Assembly (NCBI GenBank): GCA_907165065.1
Contig: OU015527.1
Coordinates: 24,627,686 to 24,691,685 of the forward strand
Direction of reading: 5' to 3'
Length of the DNA stretch: 64,000 nucleotides
From: Caprimulgus europaeus
Lineage: Eukaryota > Chordata > Aves > Caprimulgiformes > Caprimulgidae
Part shown: in pieces, positions 36,435 through 48,700 of the stretch
Position numbering within the stretch: the first letter of the stretch is position 1
Layout of the letters: each line of letters begins with the position of its first letter
Made by a program: the position numbers and the translations under genes
The notes under the pieces: generated by a model
What the model was told of the DNA's origin: nothing
The model's input: only the letters and a program-made list of their open reading frames with translations
The model's database searches: none

Positions 36435-37886
36435 CATAAAAAACAATGGAGAAGTTCTTGTACATATGTGCTTATGCTAGTAGTGCTCAACAGATTCAGA
36501 AATGAAACACAACTTTCAAACCCTAATGGTGACCTCCCACATATAGCTATCATCACAAAAGCAAGAATGCTTTCTCCTTTGTAGAAAAATTTTCATATGA
36601 ACCATTTCAGATCATAGCACTCCAAAATAACTAATGTGTTGTTTATGGGATAGTATACTATCTCAAACCAGAAGTTCTCAAGGTTTCTAGCCAGTACCAT
36701 GACAGAAAGTCATGAGTTAAACAGGCAAGTTTTAACTGCATCCTTAAAAGGGGATTTTTACAAAACTATTTTGGGGTAGGAATAATAAGATAGTTCATGT
36801 ACTTTATGCATTAACTTTCTTTATTATACATTTATGTTAATCTAATTTCTGTTCATCTCATTTTGATACCTAGATTTTTGATCTAGAAATATGAAGGTTT
36901 ACCTCTTAGTCAAAATCTATAAATCTGTTTACAGGAATCATTTTGTTAGCTCTTTTTCTTACCCCAAGACATAATTGTTACTCTCCTTTCCCTTCCCCAG
37001 ACAAAGTCAGACAGAGTCTTGAAAGCACTTTAGGGTATTTTTTTTTGTATTCATATTATGTTCACACAGTTAGAGATAAAATGAGAAAACAAAATATTCG
37101 TATGTGTAATCACTAACACAAAACAGTGAAAAATATTGACTACATTATCTTATAGAAGATCTAAACTCATGTTTAAACTCTGCTGGATTAATCTGGAGTA
37201 AATTATTTTCCAAAAACTATTGTTCTTCCATTAATACAATGGAAGTTGTATTAATTTTAATTTTTTAAATTAATTTATTTACTAAAAAGCATATTCACCT
37301 AGGGAGTAGCTAAATCCTGAAAGTCTAAAGTTTATTTTATCAAGCCTATGGATGCTTCAGATGACTTTAAAAATACTGAAATACTTCTATGGTACAATTT
37401 GGTCCAATAATTCTCTACAGATGTTTAGAACAAGAATATATGTGCTTTTAATTAATAGTCTTTGGAGCTGACTTTCTAAGGGGGTTAATATTTTGGAGAA
37501 AATTTGGTAAAGTTAAGCAATTCAATAAAAATTCTTGTCCATGTTATATTTAATGCATAGATTCCAAGATGAAATATTATTTTTAAATGTTGGCTTGCTA
37601 GTTAAAAAACTCTGATTTTTTATTTTTACATGCATGCATTCCAATGATAGTTAAGTTTTTTATGTACAGTACAGTGTGTCAGACAAACAATTTCTAGAAA
37701 CAGTTGTTAGAGGGATTTTTATCATAAGAGAATAGTTTTCTGTTTGAACTCAGTATTGTAATATTCTCATGAAAACACTTTGTAAAAATAAACTTTCCCA
37801 AAAATACTAAGTAATAGATTGCACTATCAAAGTGAAACAAAATAAGAAGCCACACAAAATAACACTGAAAAAAGTTAAAACATAGT
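36435..37886. other. AT-rich non-coding stretch, no gene seen
   Basis: No gene recognised. Long A/T-rich patches occur, notably about 37253-37282. The right end may include the outermost part of the following LTR. Confidence 0.45.
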
Positions 37887-37929
37887 GTAAGGGACAAAAA
37901 GAAAAAATGGTTTGTCTCAAACATTCCAT

Positions 37930-38850
37930 TGTAAGAAGACTAATTGTATGACCAGCCTTGCTGATAAAAGAGATGAGCTCACACCTTACTCGCTTGCCAA
38001 TAAGAGGACCCGTGGAATGCCGAAAGACTCGTGGCCCTACTCGCTGTCCTACCCCCTTGCTGATAAGCAGAAGTCCAAAGGGCCTACCAAGTAACCAAAT
38101 GACCCCGGTACACATAAAAAAATGGTTACCAGCTCCTGGCACTTCTAATGCAAATAAGGGATACACTCCCTGCTGCTTCTAATGCAAAATAACATTACAT
38201 CACCTGCTGCTTCATATGCACATTGAAAAAAGTTAGGTGGAAATCTGAGAACTTTGTCTATAAAGAGGTGAATTAATAATGGGAGGGCAGATGCCTGCCA
38301 CCTGAGGATCCCAGAACGACTGAACCAAACTTCACTGGAAACAGGGAGTGATGATATTCTGGAAACTTTTCTGTCTCTCCTCTTTCTCTTTTCCTCTTTC
38401 AATTTTCCTTTTTCTTTCCCAGTTTAACTACATTCCTGGCACATAAGGGTAATATCGCTATAAGTTTTCAGCATTGTTAAGTGATCACTAGTTCTTAGTA
38501 TTGCTATAAGTTTTTGTTATTGCCAAAAGATTGCAAGTTTTGATAGCTATTTTTTAGTTCACTGTAAGTGATTGACATTGCTAGGGTTTGCTAAGTCACT
38601 GTAAGCTTTACTTTTGTCAGTAAGTGTCAGTAGTGTGGAATCTTCCTTTGCCAAGTTGTTTGCATTGTGGGTTTTCATTGCCAAGTCTTTTGTAAAACCA
38701 CTACATTTTTTACAACACCTTTTAAAAAATTATAGTTTAATAGAACCTCTTGAAGTAATTTTCATCATTGTCAAGCAGAGATTAAAAAAACAGCCTCCCT
38801 CTAACCCCACCAAGCAAGACGGGACACAGAGAAACACAGAAAAGTCCTCA
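37930..38850 (+). mobile_element. Probable endogenous retrovirus LTR, family unidentified
   Basis: Evidence for an LTR is promoter-like architecture in plus orientation. Three tandem units of 34 bp (38131-38164, 38165-38198, 38199-38232) are centred on ATGCAAAT or near-matches, like U3 enhancer repeats. They are followed by TATAAAG at 38259-38265 and then a transcript-like region with degenerate repeats of CATTGCTAAGT type (about 38470-38640). The left part (37970-38090) is GC-richer than the flanks. Starts are possible at 37887 (TGTAAGGGAC) or 37930 (TGTAAGAAGAC), and the right end lies near 38820-38860. I found no TSD, so boundaries are approximate. No internal viral genes follow. The plus-strand frames here are not genes. 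Confidence 0.55.
38259..38265 (+). promoter_or_regulatory. TATA box of the probable LTR promoter
   Basis: TATAAAG lies 27 bp downstream of the third 34-bp octamer-containing repeat, the expected order of enhancer then TATA in a retroviral U3. Activity is inferred only from position. Confidence 0.45.
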
Positions 38851-41809
38851 CTTTAGAAACTGTTCCTGAAGATAAAACACACTAAAATGTAAATAAATCA
38901 TGCAATGCAAATGTAACTTTTTTGTTGTTGTTTTACATACAATGCAGCAAGACACCTGTGGCTCTCCTACAGGCAATGAGCCACAACCCACCTGAGGATG
39001 GGTCCTGCTGCAAAGTGTGAAACAAAATGGTCTTTCAGTTAATAAAAGAGACTTTCACAAGTAATAATCCTGTGAAAGAATACAGCTTAGAAAATGTAGG
39101 CAGACAGCTGTTTCAACATGGTCCTCTTTAAATGGTCTGATCTAAATGTGTTGGTGTCAAAGAAACCAAAGTGCTTTGATGGACTTTTAATTAGTTTTAT
39201 CCCTCCAAATAGATCCCTAAAGACAGTGTAATTTCCAGATAATGAAGATAGTTTTACTAGAATGGATTTCTGGACCAAAACAAAAAAAAAAGGAAAAATA
39301 TTAAATTTGGAAGCCAACAGTATCCTAGGAAGTAAGTTGAACCTGTTTTATTTATGCATTTGAATTTCTCAGAAGCTGAACAATCACAGGCTTTGTGTGA
39401 AGCCTACACAATAGCAATACTACTGACGGAGTAAAATGTACTTCTCCTGATAGAAGGGAAATGGTAAAAATGAAGTGATTTTTCAATAAGTTAGTTTATT
39501 TATAGTGAGGGGGCATAGAGAGAATTTGACTACATCTATTTGGGGTTATTTCTAAATACAGTTTGTTTCAGAAGTACTTTTTGAACATCTGGACTGCCCT
39601 ACATATTACAGTATGTGGAGCCTGACATACACTAATTATATTGTGCCGTATTCTCACTTAAAATTAGCTATTGCCTAGGTAATAGGTAAAGTCAGTAGGA
39701 AAATGTCTCCATCTCTGTATCTTATGGCTAATAAGAAAATTAGATATGGGAAAGCACTGCTTATTTGCTTTCCAGTGCAAATTTATGTGCAAAGTTTATA
39801 TGAACTCGATATAACATAACCTACCTTCCATTTTCTTTAAACGTTGCAAAAGAAAAGACTAATCCAGGGTAAAGGGCCACATCAGATCTTTTATACCTAT
39901 TTATACCATTTTATATTCATGCTACAGCATGTGCTTTTACTTTTACAAACATTTTTTTTTTTCTTTTTGTAAAGATAAAGTCTTCAATTAATAGCTAGTC
40001 AATGTCCAGCAACCTAGAACACTACTGGCTTAATAGAAAACCCAGGGACATATATCAAAATTATCAGAAGTTGAACATAATAAGGGATTTGCAAAATGAA
40101 GGACAGAAAACCTCAAAACACACAAAAAGTAAAGGACACATAGCTTTTCATAGCTGAGATGAAGTACAGCAGAAAACCATGAAAATTGAACACATTAATA
40201 ATCTTTGTGTTAAACATTTGGTTTGGCCTATGAAACAGAACAATTGCTGAAAGTGTTCAGCTCCTTCATTTCCCTTGGGCCCCAGTTCTTCCAGATATCA
40301 TTCACTATCTTGTGTGATTACTCTCCAATTCTTTCTCATACTTATTTTTGTAGAACAAATGCTTGCTGATCCTAGCTTGCCAAACCAAATGTAACGACAA
40401 TTAATCCTTCAACATTTAAACAATACTGACCTGAAAAATACCGTTTCATGCAGAGGACCACTTGAGACAGTTTAAATTTTGGGTTGTTAAGGAAGAATGT
40501 AAGATATCTAAGGGGAGAGGGAGAGAAGAGGACTTTGCTGCTTTTTTAATGAAGCGCTCTGCAACTGTCTTATAACTGGAGCTAAAAAGCTGTTGCCCAT
40601 ATCTGCACTTTAAATACTGTAAATGTATGTTACATGCAAAGAATACCAAAATTATGTCTCAAGCATGCACAACCACAACTATCTGTAAGAGCTGTGTCCA
40701 CTCCAAAGAAAATATCAGATTCAGCACAGGCATATGTTTTAAATAATCTAGGGATAGGATGCAGTCAAGAATAATACCTTATGCACATCTGTAAGAGTGT
40801 TACGTTTTAAAAGACACAGCTTTTAACATGACAGACAGAAATCTTTGTTCCGAGTTGCCAGGAAAGGACTGCATTCTGCCTTTGACACAGTCAGTCATTG
40901 CACAAGAGGGTGGGAGGAGCAGTGTGCATGGGCTGAAGGGCCTGCTATTCTTTGGGGTTTTGCTCTGATTTCTTTTATTTTTCTTTTGTGGTGTGAGGGG
41001 ACAGATTCTGCTGCAAATAAAGTCTCTAATTTGTTGCATGGAAATGTAACCAGCAAAGGCTGCTCATGATCTACATTGCTTCAGTGCATCACCACAGGAC
41101 ACTCCATGCCAGCACCCTGCATTCCCAGGAAGGTGTTGACTCACTGCATATTTCTCCTCCAAGTGCTGAAAGCACTCCTGGCCAGGCAGGCGCATGGACA
41201 TATCAAGTAGGAGTCCTCCATGGCCATTTAAAACAAACAAACAAAAAAGTCTAAGCCATTGGTAACCCTTCAGAAGACAAGAACTATATTTTTTTCTACT
41301 TGGAGGTAAGTTTTTCCACAGTATGACACAAGAGATAAGAACTCATTGCATTTTTCAGCTTAGAGAACAAAGAAAATACACTTCAGCTGAAGCTATCAAG
41401 TTACCTTTTGTAGCTCTACATATCACAGTCATCCAGTCCTTGTGTCCCACAAGTTGCAACACTCAGCTTGCTCCTGGCATGAGAAAATATCAGTTTCAGG
41501 CTTGCTGTTTAACTCTTGCCCACTGATCCTGGATGCTCATATCTTGCTGAAGATGAAATTTCTAAAGCAATGGTGTTTGTCCATTTGGATAGTGTTTCCA
41601 TCTCCCTATATTTGTTTGCACCTCACACCTGTGTGCAGAGCATGTGTTGAACAAAAGTTTTGAAACCAGGACATATATTCTGCATGTACTACCAGTGGGA
41701 CATCCTTCTCTAGAAGAGGCCACCCTTTCTACCAATTTCCAATTCTTATTCTTCCCTCCTGGCTATAAAGGCCAACAGCTTTGCCTTGATTAGAAGTCCC
41801 TCAACAAAC
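38851..41809. other. AT-rich non-coding stretch, no gene seen
   Basis: No gene or repeat family recognised in about 3 kb. Open frames at 40800-41254 are short and lack domains. Confidence 0.45.
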
Positions 41810-42023
41810 TGGTGGAAAAGCCTGAAACAAGCGAAGGTGTAATAGGTATATAATGGGAATTTGCTAATCAAGCAATATAATTTGTGAAATATTAAACCGC
41901 GATGGTAGGTTACCATAGCATGGGTATATCCTGTTATTTAGCTAAAGGATTAAAGCTTATGCAATGTTGTCATCGTGCTCAAGCATCCTGTTATTTGACC
42001 AAGGATTAAGCCCAAAATGTACT

Positions 42024-42030
42024 TATAAGG
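42024..42030 (+). promoter_or_regulatory. TATA box in ERVK-like LTR
   Basis: TATAAGG lies about 310 bp upstream of the LTR's AATAAA signal, which gives a plausible R region between promoter and poly(A) site. Confidence 0.5.
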
Positions 42031-42338
42031 CATGTAGTAAAGGGACTTTCAAGCACAGCATGATAGGCTAAGTAGCAAACAAAGGAGACTTCGTATCTCA
42101 ACTAAGGAAGAGATCCCAGAGATTGTGAAAGACACTAACCGAAAATTGCCATGATAGCGGCGACTCCAGAGGGCGTCGGCAACAATTGAAGCATTTTTTG
42201 TTATCAGCAAAGAGGATGCAACCCCCGAGAAGAGCCAAGATAAAAATGGACTGCTATGCCTATCTAATTTGCGAGCTGTTGGTGGAGCGGAGACTCCCCG
42301 GCCGCCCAGCGCTGCTTTTGCTCACCTAAATCCTACTC

Positions 42339-42344
42339 AATAAA
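42339..42344 (+). promoter_or_regulatory. Polyadenylation signal AATAAA in ERVK-like LTR
   Basis: AATAAA follows CTCACCTAAATCCTACTC and precedes the U5-like tail, as expected of an LTR R/U5 boundary. Confidence 0.6.
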
Positions 42345-42476
42345 TTACTTTGAAATTTATTATTGGACTTTGAGCCAAATTTACTTATAATAAAGGGACC
42401 GAAATCCAATCCTACCTTGATGTTTATCTGTTTAATAATAATGCTATTTTCCATTAAGTGACATTACTTAATCTTT

Positions 42477-43554
42477 TTGGTGGTTTTAAGCCACAACTGG
42501 TAGCTAAGACCATGAGATCACTCATCCACTAACCCTGTGGTGAGACGAGGGAGAGAAAAAATAACAAAGGTGCTTGTGGGTCGAAATGAGGACAGGGAGG
42601 GTTCACTCACCAATTGTCATCATGGGTAAAACAGACTCCACTTGGGAAAGAAAAACAATTTAATTCATTACTAATTAATCAGAGTAGGATAGTGAGACAT
42701 AATAACCACATCTTGAACACCTTCCCACCACCCCTCCTGTCTTCCTGGACTCAAAATGCTTTGCTCCCACTTTCTCTACCCTCTCACCTGGCAGCAGCAG
42801 AGTAGGGAAGGGGAATATAAGTTGCAGTCAGTTCCTCTCCACTCCTTTCTCCTCAGGGGAATGCACATCCTCACACTCTCCCTGACACTGACATGGGCTC
42901 CCTCCTATGGGCTAAAAGAGTTCAGGAGCAAAATGTTCCAAAGCAGACTTTCCACAGAGTCATGGACTTCTTCGGGTGCAGTCCCTGGCTCTGGCATGGA
43001 GTCCTCCAAAGCTTGAAGACTGGTCTCTGCTCTGGTGCACCTCCTCCTTCTACTCTGGTGCACCTCCTCCTTCTACTCTGGTGCAAACATGTCTGGGATA
43101 TTCTATTCTGTTGTGAGCTCTCCACATAGTCACAGCTGCCTTCTGGCACAGTCTCCCACTCTACTATAGAGTCCTCCATAGGCTACATGTCAGTATCTGC
43201 TCTGCTGTTAACCTCCATGGGCTGCAGGGGAATCTCTAACTCATCTCCTCCCCCTCTTTTCTCACTGACCTGGATGTCTGCAGTTGTCTTTCTCGCTTCC
43301 CCACTCTTCCTCCATTTGTTGTTGTGTTTGTTCTTGGTTTTGGTGTTGATTTTACTGATCTTTTGCCAAATTAATTCTCCCCCTCATAAATACAGATTCC
43401 CAGAGGTATTTCTGCATCGCTGATTGGGTCAAAGCCTGGGCTGGAGGTGGGTCTACCTTGGAACCAGGGAAGCTTCTTGAAGCTTCTCACAGGACCCATT
43501 GCTATAGTCCCCGCTACCAAAAACTTCCCCCTCTTCATCCCCCAATCCAACACA
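42477..43554 (+). mobile_element. Diverged ERVL-type LTR (about 1.08 kb)
   Basis: Aligned block by block with the LTRs at 7947 and 44683. Shared words include GGGTCGAAATGAGGACAGGGAG, AAACAGACTCCACTTGGGAA, GGGCTGCAGGGGAATCTCT, GATGTCTGCAGTTG and AGCTTCTCACAGGACCC. The copy is more diverged and has a local triplication of a 23-bp unit at 43031-43085. It starts near TGGTGGTTTTAAGCC (42477) and ends near AATCCAACACA (43554). No TSD was found. It sits just 60 bp after the ERVK-like LTR, so two unrelated LTRs abut. Open frames inside are not genes. Confidence 0.8.
43031..43085. repeat. 23-bp tandem repeat inside LTR (2.4 copies)
   Basis: The unit starting TCTGGTGCACCTCCTCCTTC occurs at 43031-43053 and 43054-43076, with a partial third copy at 43077-43085. 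The full copies are identical, implying recent expansion within an otherwise diverged LTR. Confidence 0.92.
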
Positions 43555-44677
43555 GTTGTGTTTTCTGGTATAGCATCGGGAGTAGGGTTTAGAACTTCTG
43601 TTGATTTTGCTTTGACCTCTTTTACCAATTTAAATGGATTACTGGAAAAGATATCAAAGAACATATATCTTTTCTCCTGTTTTCCAAATAAAAGAGCAAC
43701 TTTTCTATACTTTTGGACTCCAAGTTAATTCAATTTATTTTAGTAAAAATAAAAATAAATGAAGGGGTTTGGAATAATTTTACCCAAGCATAGTACAACA
43801 GAAATTAAAAGTTTAATATTATTAAGCACAGTTATTAAATGATTATTGCATAACAAATCCATGAGAAGATATAATCACTTTGAAGTTTCTTCCTATATTT
43901 TTACAGGTAAATAAGGCTTTCATGAAACAACTTGGAATGATAATTTAACAAAAGGGCAAAATTTGTAAATATCAGCAAATTTAATTTGGCTATGCTCAGA
44001 TTTCATAGAAACTATACTACATAAAATATGTAATTTTATATAACTATGTGTTATATATTGCATGGGCAAAATATCATCAGGGAATTACGTTGCTGAGCTT
44101 AAATAATAAAAACATGAGCTATATATGGCATTATCAGAAATTGGAGGGTACAATAGCTACAGAACTGTAATTTGACAGAATGTATCTGTTTACAACATGA
44201 ACTAGTAACAAAAATAGAAAAATTAATTTAAAAATCAGTTATTTGGACAAATAGTTGGGTAGTGCCAGATGAAATATTATTAATCAGTTTAATAATACAC
44301 ATAAAAGTGATCATTAACAGTAGACTATTAAAAACTTAATGTGTTTGTATTGTATTGTACTGAAACCATGCAAATATGCCTGAGTTGGACATCTTACAAA
44401 ACCAGCATGTGTTAGAGAAGTAAAGCTTGAATGATATTTTTGCTTTTGTTTTAACTAAATCTTGAGCATAGTGGTAACATATCATATTTTGGCCTTTATA
44501 AATACTGCACAGGTCTCCATGATTTGATATAAATTATATTATCCATTAAATTATTTTCTAAAGGACAGACTATAAGGACACTCCTCCTGCGCCAATCTTT
44601 TTTTGAGAAGGAATAAAAATTAACAAGTACAGAAAATGGGAGTGCAAAGAATCTCAAGGTCCTCTCCTTGTCAGACT
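43555..44677. other. AT-rich non-coding stretch, no gene seen
   Basis: No gene or repeat recognised. The region is strongly AT-rich between two LTRs. Confidence 0.5.
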
Positions 44678-45791
44678 GTGCATGTGTTGGATTTGTACTA
44701 CAAGGTTATGGTAGTGGGGGGTGCTAGAGGGGTGGCATCTCCGAGAAGACACCAGAAGATTCCCTATGTCCAATGAGCCAATGCCAGACCGCTCTAAGAC
44801 AGCAAAGGTCAAGCCTATCAGTGGTAGTGCATCTGTGATAACATAATCAAGAAAGGGGAAAAAAAACCCCAAAACTGTGCAATTGCAGCTGGTGAGAGGA
44901 GTGAGAACATGTGAGAGAAATAACTCTGCAGACACCAAGGTCAATGAAGGAGGAGGAGAAAGTGCTCCAGGCACTGGAGCAGAGGTTACCCTGCAACCTC
45001 TGATGAGGATCACAGTGAGGCAGGCTGTCCTCCTGCAGCCCATGAAGATCTATGATGGAGCAGATATCCACCTGCAGCCCTTGGAGGACCTGTGTTGGAG
45101 CAAGTGGGTGCTTTAAAGAGGCTGTGAACCTGTTGGGAAGCCCATGCTGGAGCAGAGTTCTGGCATAACCTGTGGACCCATGGAGAGAGGAGCCCACTCT
45201 TGAGCAGGTTTGCTGGCAGGACTTGTGACCCTGTGGGAGACCTGCACTGGAGCAATTCCTGAAGGACTGCGCACCGTGGCAGGGACCCAAGCTGGAGTAG
45301 TTAGTGAAGAACTGTAGCCCATGGGAAAGACTCATGTTGGAGAAGTTTGTGGAGGACATGAGAGTGAGCCCATACTGGAGTGGGGGAAGAGTGTGAGGAG
45401 TCCTTCCTCTGAGAAGGAAGGTGCAGCAGAGAAAACGTGTAATGAAACCCCCTTCCTCGTCCCCCCGTGCCACTGCCTGGGAGGAAGTAGAGAAATCAGA
45501 AGTAAAGATAAGTCCAGGAAGAAGGGATAGGTGGGGGGAAGGTGTTTTAAAGATTAGTTCTTATGTCTTATTGTCTTACTCTGGCTTGACTCGTAATAAA
45601 GTAAACTAATTTCCCCAAGTCGAGTCTGTTTTGTCCATTACGGTAATTGGTGAATGATCTCTTCCTGTCCTTATCTTGACCCACAAGCCTTTTGTTATAT
45701 TTTCTATCCACTGTCCAGTTGAGGAGGGAGGGTGCTAGAGTGGCTCTGGTGAGTACCTGGCATCCATCCAGGGTCAACCCACCACAGTGCA
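44678..45791 (-). mobile_element. Solo ERVL-type LTR (1104 bp), reverse orientation, intact 5-bp TSD
   Basis: On the minus strand the LTR starts TGTGGTGGGTTGACCCTGG at 45786 and ends AAATCCAACACA at 44683. The direct repeat GTGCA flanks it at 44678-44682 and 45787-45791, confirming both ends and the 5-bp duplication size. It belongs to the same family as the 7947 LTR. The centre carries the same degenerate CTGCTCCA/GGGCTGCAG modules (about 44945-45365). No internal viral sequence adjoins it, so it is a solo LTR. The long minus-strand frame at 44847-45473 (208 codons) comes from the modular GC-rich DNA and is not a gene. Confidence 0.93.
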
Positions 45792-48700
45792 GTCCAGTAG
45801 ATATGTGGAGACTGACATAAGTATTTAAAGGTGATAGAAAGATTACAACGAGATATTCTAAATCATAAGCAGTTGTGGCAGTAGAGGCAAAATTGTCCTC
45901 TCTAATGTACTATATGATCACGTCTATTAAGGAGATATCTTAAGCAAAGCACTGATTTCTGGAAGTAAAGTACTACAAGTATTTGACTACAAGTAATTGA
46001 GAAAATTAAGTACAGCTAGAGAAGTCTATAGGCAACTTAAACCAAATTACAGGTTGTAATCTAGAGCTTATTAACACACACAGTGCAGTTTTGAGACTCA
46101 AATTACTGGTACTTGTTGATTTTATTGAAGCATGGTATGTATTACTACTAATAGCCCAAGTAACATGTGTAAAAAACAGTCACTTCTTACTGCTATCTAC
46201 AAGGACTGCATGCTTATGATTCTATTAGGATGAAGATAAGATGTATGTGTGATTTTCTTATCAGTGAAAGCTGTAAAAATTTAATTTTAATTTGTATTAT
46301 GTGTACTTTTTAGTATGGCAATTTGTATATGAGTGCACACAACCTTTAATCTAATTGTCAGCACAACTTTTCTGCAAACTGGAAAGTGCTTTATGCTTAT
46401 TTTATATATTAGCATATAAAGTACAGAGAAAATGACTGATTTGCAGACAATACTCCAAAGGTCTTTCAGATAAAAGAATCAAAAGTAGGATCATATTGCT
46501 GTTCAAAACACTGGACCATTTTCTTCAAGATCTTTTTCCATTGTTTATTATTACACCTGAAGTGAGAGGAAAGGAAATAATTATGATCCTAACTAAAAAA
46601 TAAAATAAATAATAATTCTAATTTAAAATGTAAAGTTTTAAAAATTATAACAAAATTGCAATAACAGTCAAAAGAGCAATTAATATGAGCACATCAACTT
46701 TTTTTTTTGTGATATTCACATGTACTGTTTTTTATTTTCTCTCCATAGTTTTTTTGGGTTTTTTCTCCAGTATTTTGTGTGGTCATTACTAGAGTGGGAC
46801 TTTTTTTCTAGAGGCAAATTATCTTTCTTATGGGAGAACATTCAGTTGCAAAAAGAGATTCCCAAACCACAAGTAAAATTCTACAAAATGGAACTCCATC
46901 TCACAAAATGATACTACTGAGATACCAGACTTTCATGCAATTCAAATATGTCATCCTGATTTCTGTCTTTTTACTTCGGTTTATTTTAAAAAAATAAAAT
47001 AACATGTTTTCTTTCAAAAATATATTTGTAAATAATTACAAAAATATTCCATTTAAAAAAAAGTCAGACTGGTATATTTTGGTAACATTGGGTTGTTTAT
47101 TATTGTAGACAAAATGTTTTTCAATAGCAAGATATTTCTCAAAATATTTATATTTCAAAAAATCTTTCCATGTTTTCTTGTAAATATTTATTAAAAAAAA
47201 AAACAAAACAAAACAATAAAATCTTTTTTCTTGGTTTTGTTTGATATTCCTTCTCCAGGGCAGCTAAACATATTTGGAGGTACTTACACTTGACGTCTGT
47301 ATTCACAACTATTTCTACAGCCACCTGTGAAGTCATTTCAAGAAGCTTAGCTACAAACTGAGTGAGTCATATTAGTGTGACATGGTACATGCTTCTAGCT
47401 TTCAAACTGTTATTTGTGCACAATACTCACTGTACCAATTACCAGCTGTTTCAAAGGTAGTATGACATCTTACATAGGCTCCTCTGCATCCTTTAGGAGA
47501 TTAAGATTACTGGTTTTCCCAAGGACAGTCAAATGTTTGTAGTTTGTTAAAGGGAGCAATTTACTCTCACAGAAAATATTCAAAAATTACAAAACAGTAA
47601 TAGACTGAAAACAGCATTGGTTTTGGGCACAACTTGCAAGTTTTGAAATGTGTGGTCAATTTGTGCTGTTGCCATTATGTACATCCAAGAGATCAAAATA
47701 TTGACTAGAATGATAGAAAGCTCCATAATGGGAGATAACACAGACAGGTTACTATGTTCTTGCTACTGGTGCAAATTACTTCTTCTTTTTGACAGCAAGT
47801 GTATAATAATTTGCTGGAATTTTTGGTCTTCTGGAAATTTTCTAAGACATTTAGCTCCTTGGTTAATTATATGTGTAGCTGCAGAGGGTTCATTCAGGAC
47901 CTGGTTCCTCTTGCTCTACTGCTGTTTAGCAGGAAGGTTAAGATAAAAGATTGAAGTCTTATAAAGCTTGCAGTCCAAGAAAAAGAAAATACCTAGGGTT
48001 TTCTGGAATAAAGGCTGAGCTTTAGGACTAAAATATGAATAACAGGAAAGTTTGCTGAGGCAAGGAGGAACAAATTTTGAACTACATAGACTGGGCATTT
48101 TAACTAATAAAGAATCAATCACAACTTTTCAAAGTACAACTACATTTCAGATTACTTCATTGCAAGAACACTATCCATTTTTTACATGGTTTATATGTCA
48201 CCAAATCCCAGTTGCCAGAAATGACATTTCAGAATTATTTAATTCTTTCAACGGCTCTTCCTTGCCACAAGGAAACCCTCCTCCATCACAGATTGATATC
48301 CATATTGTGAACTTTTCTTCATTGCTCCACCTGTGACATGAGGCTAAAACCAGTATTAAGATGGGCAATTTTACCTGCAGTTTCCCTTAGAATATTGCAA
48401 TCAAATTGTGTAACATTCCAGTGGCATATCCACTCACTGATCATGTTTAGGCTTTCAGCTGACTATGTTCTGCCTTGACATTTAAATGACTTTGTCCATT
48501 GCTGTTGCTTTTGTGCAATTTCTTCCAGCAGAGGATGTCTCATTCTTTTTAGTTACAATCCATTTCTAACAGTCACAGAAGCTCAGTTATCTGTCTTCAG
48601 TCCCATTCCAAAGCCAAAGCTGTGATGGCTTTACATACCCCTGTTAATGACACTAGATTCTGAGACAATGTTCAGGACTACATGTATTCCCCTTGGTGTT

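Larger units (their letters stand above)
41810..42416 (+). mobile_element. Solo ERVK-like LTR (about 607 bp)
   Basis: An LTR recognised from avian genomes: it starts near TGGTGGAAAAGCCTGAAACA (41810), and U3 contains the doubled word ATCCTGTTATTT...AAGGATTAA at 41928-41956 and 41985-42011. It has TATAAGG at 42024-42030, a GC-rich block around 42280-42325, and the polyadenylation signal AATAAA at 42339-42344. The U5-like end is GGGACCGAAATCCAATCCTACC. The order U3 direct repeats, TATA, AATAAA, U5 fixes the plus orientation. Assignment to the beta/ERVK-like group is from memory of the sequence, not a search. No TSD could be confirmed. No internal region is attached. Confidence 0.78.

Noticed and set aside
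44847..45473. 208-codon minus-strand open frame
   Set aside because: Lies wholly inside a TSD-bounded ERVL LTR and consists of its degenerate modules. The equivalent frame is not kept in the sister LTR.
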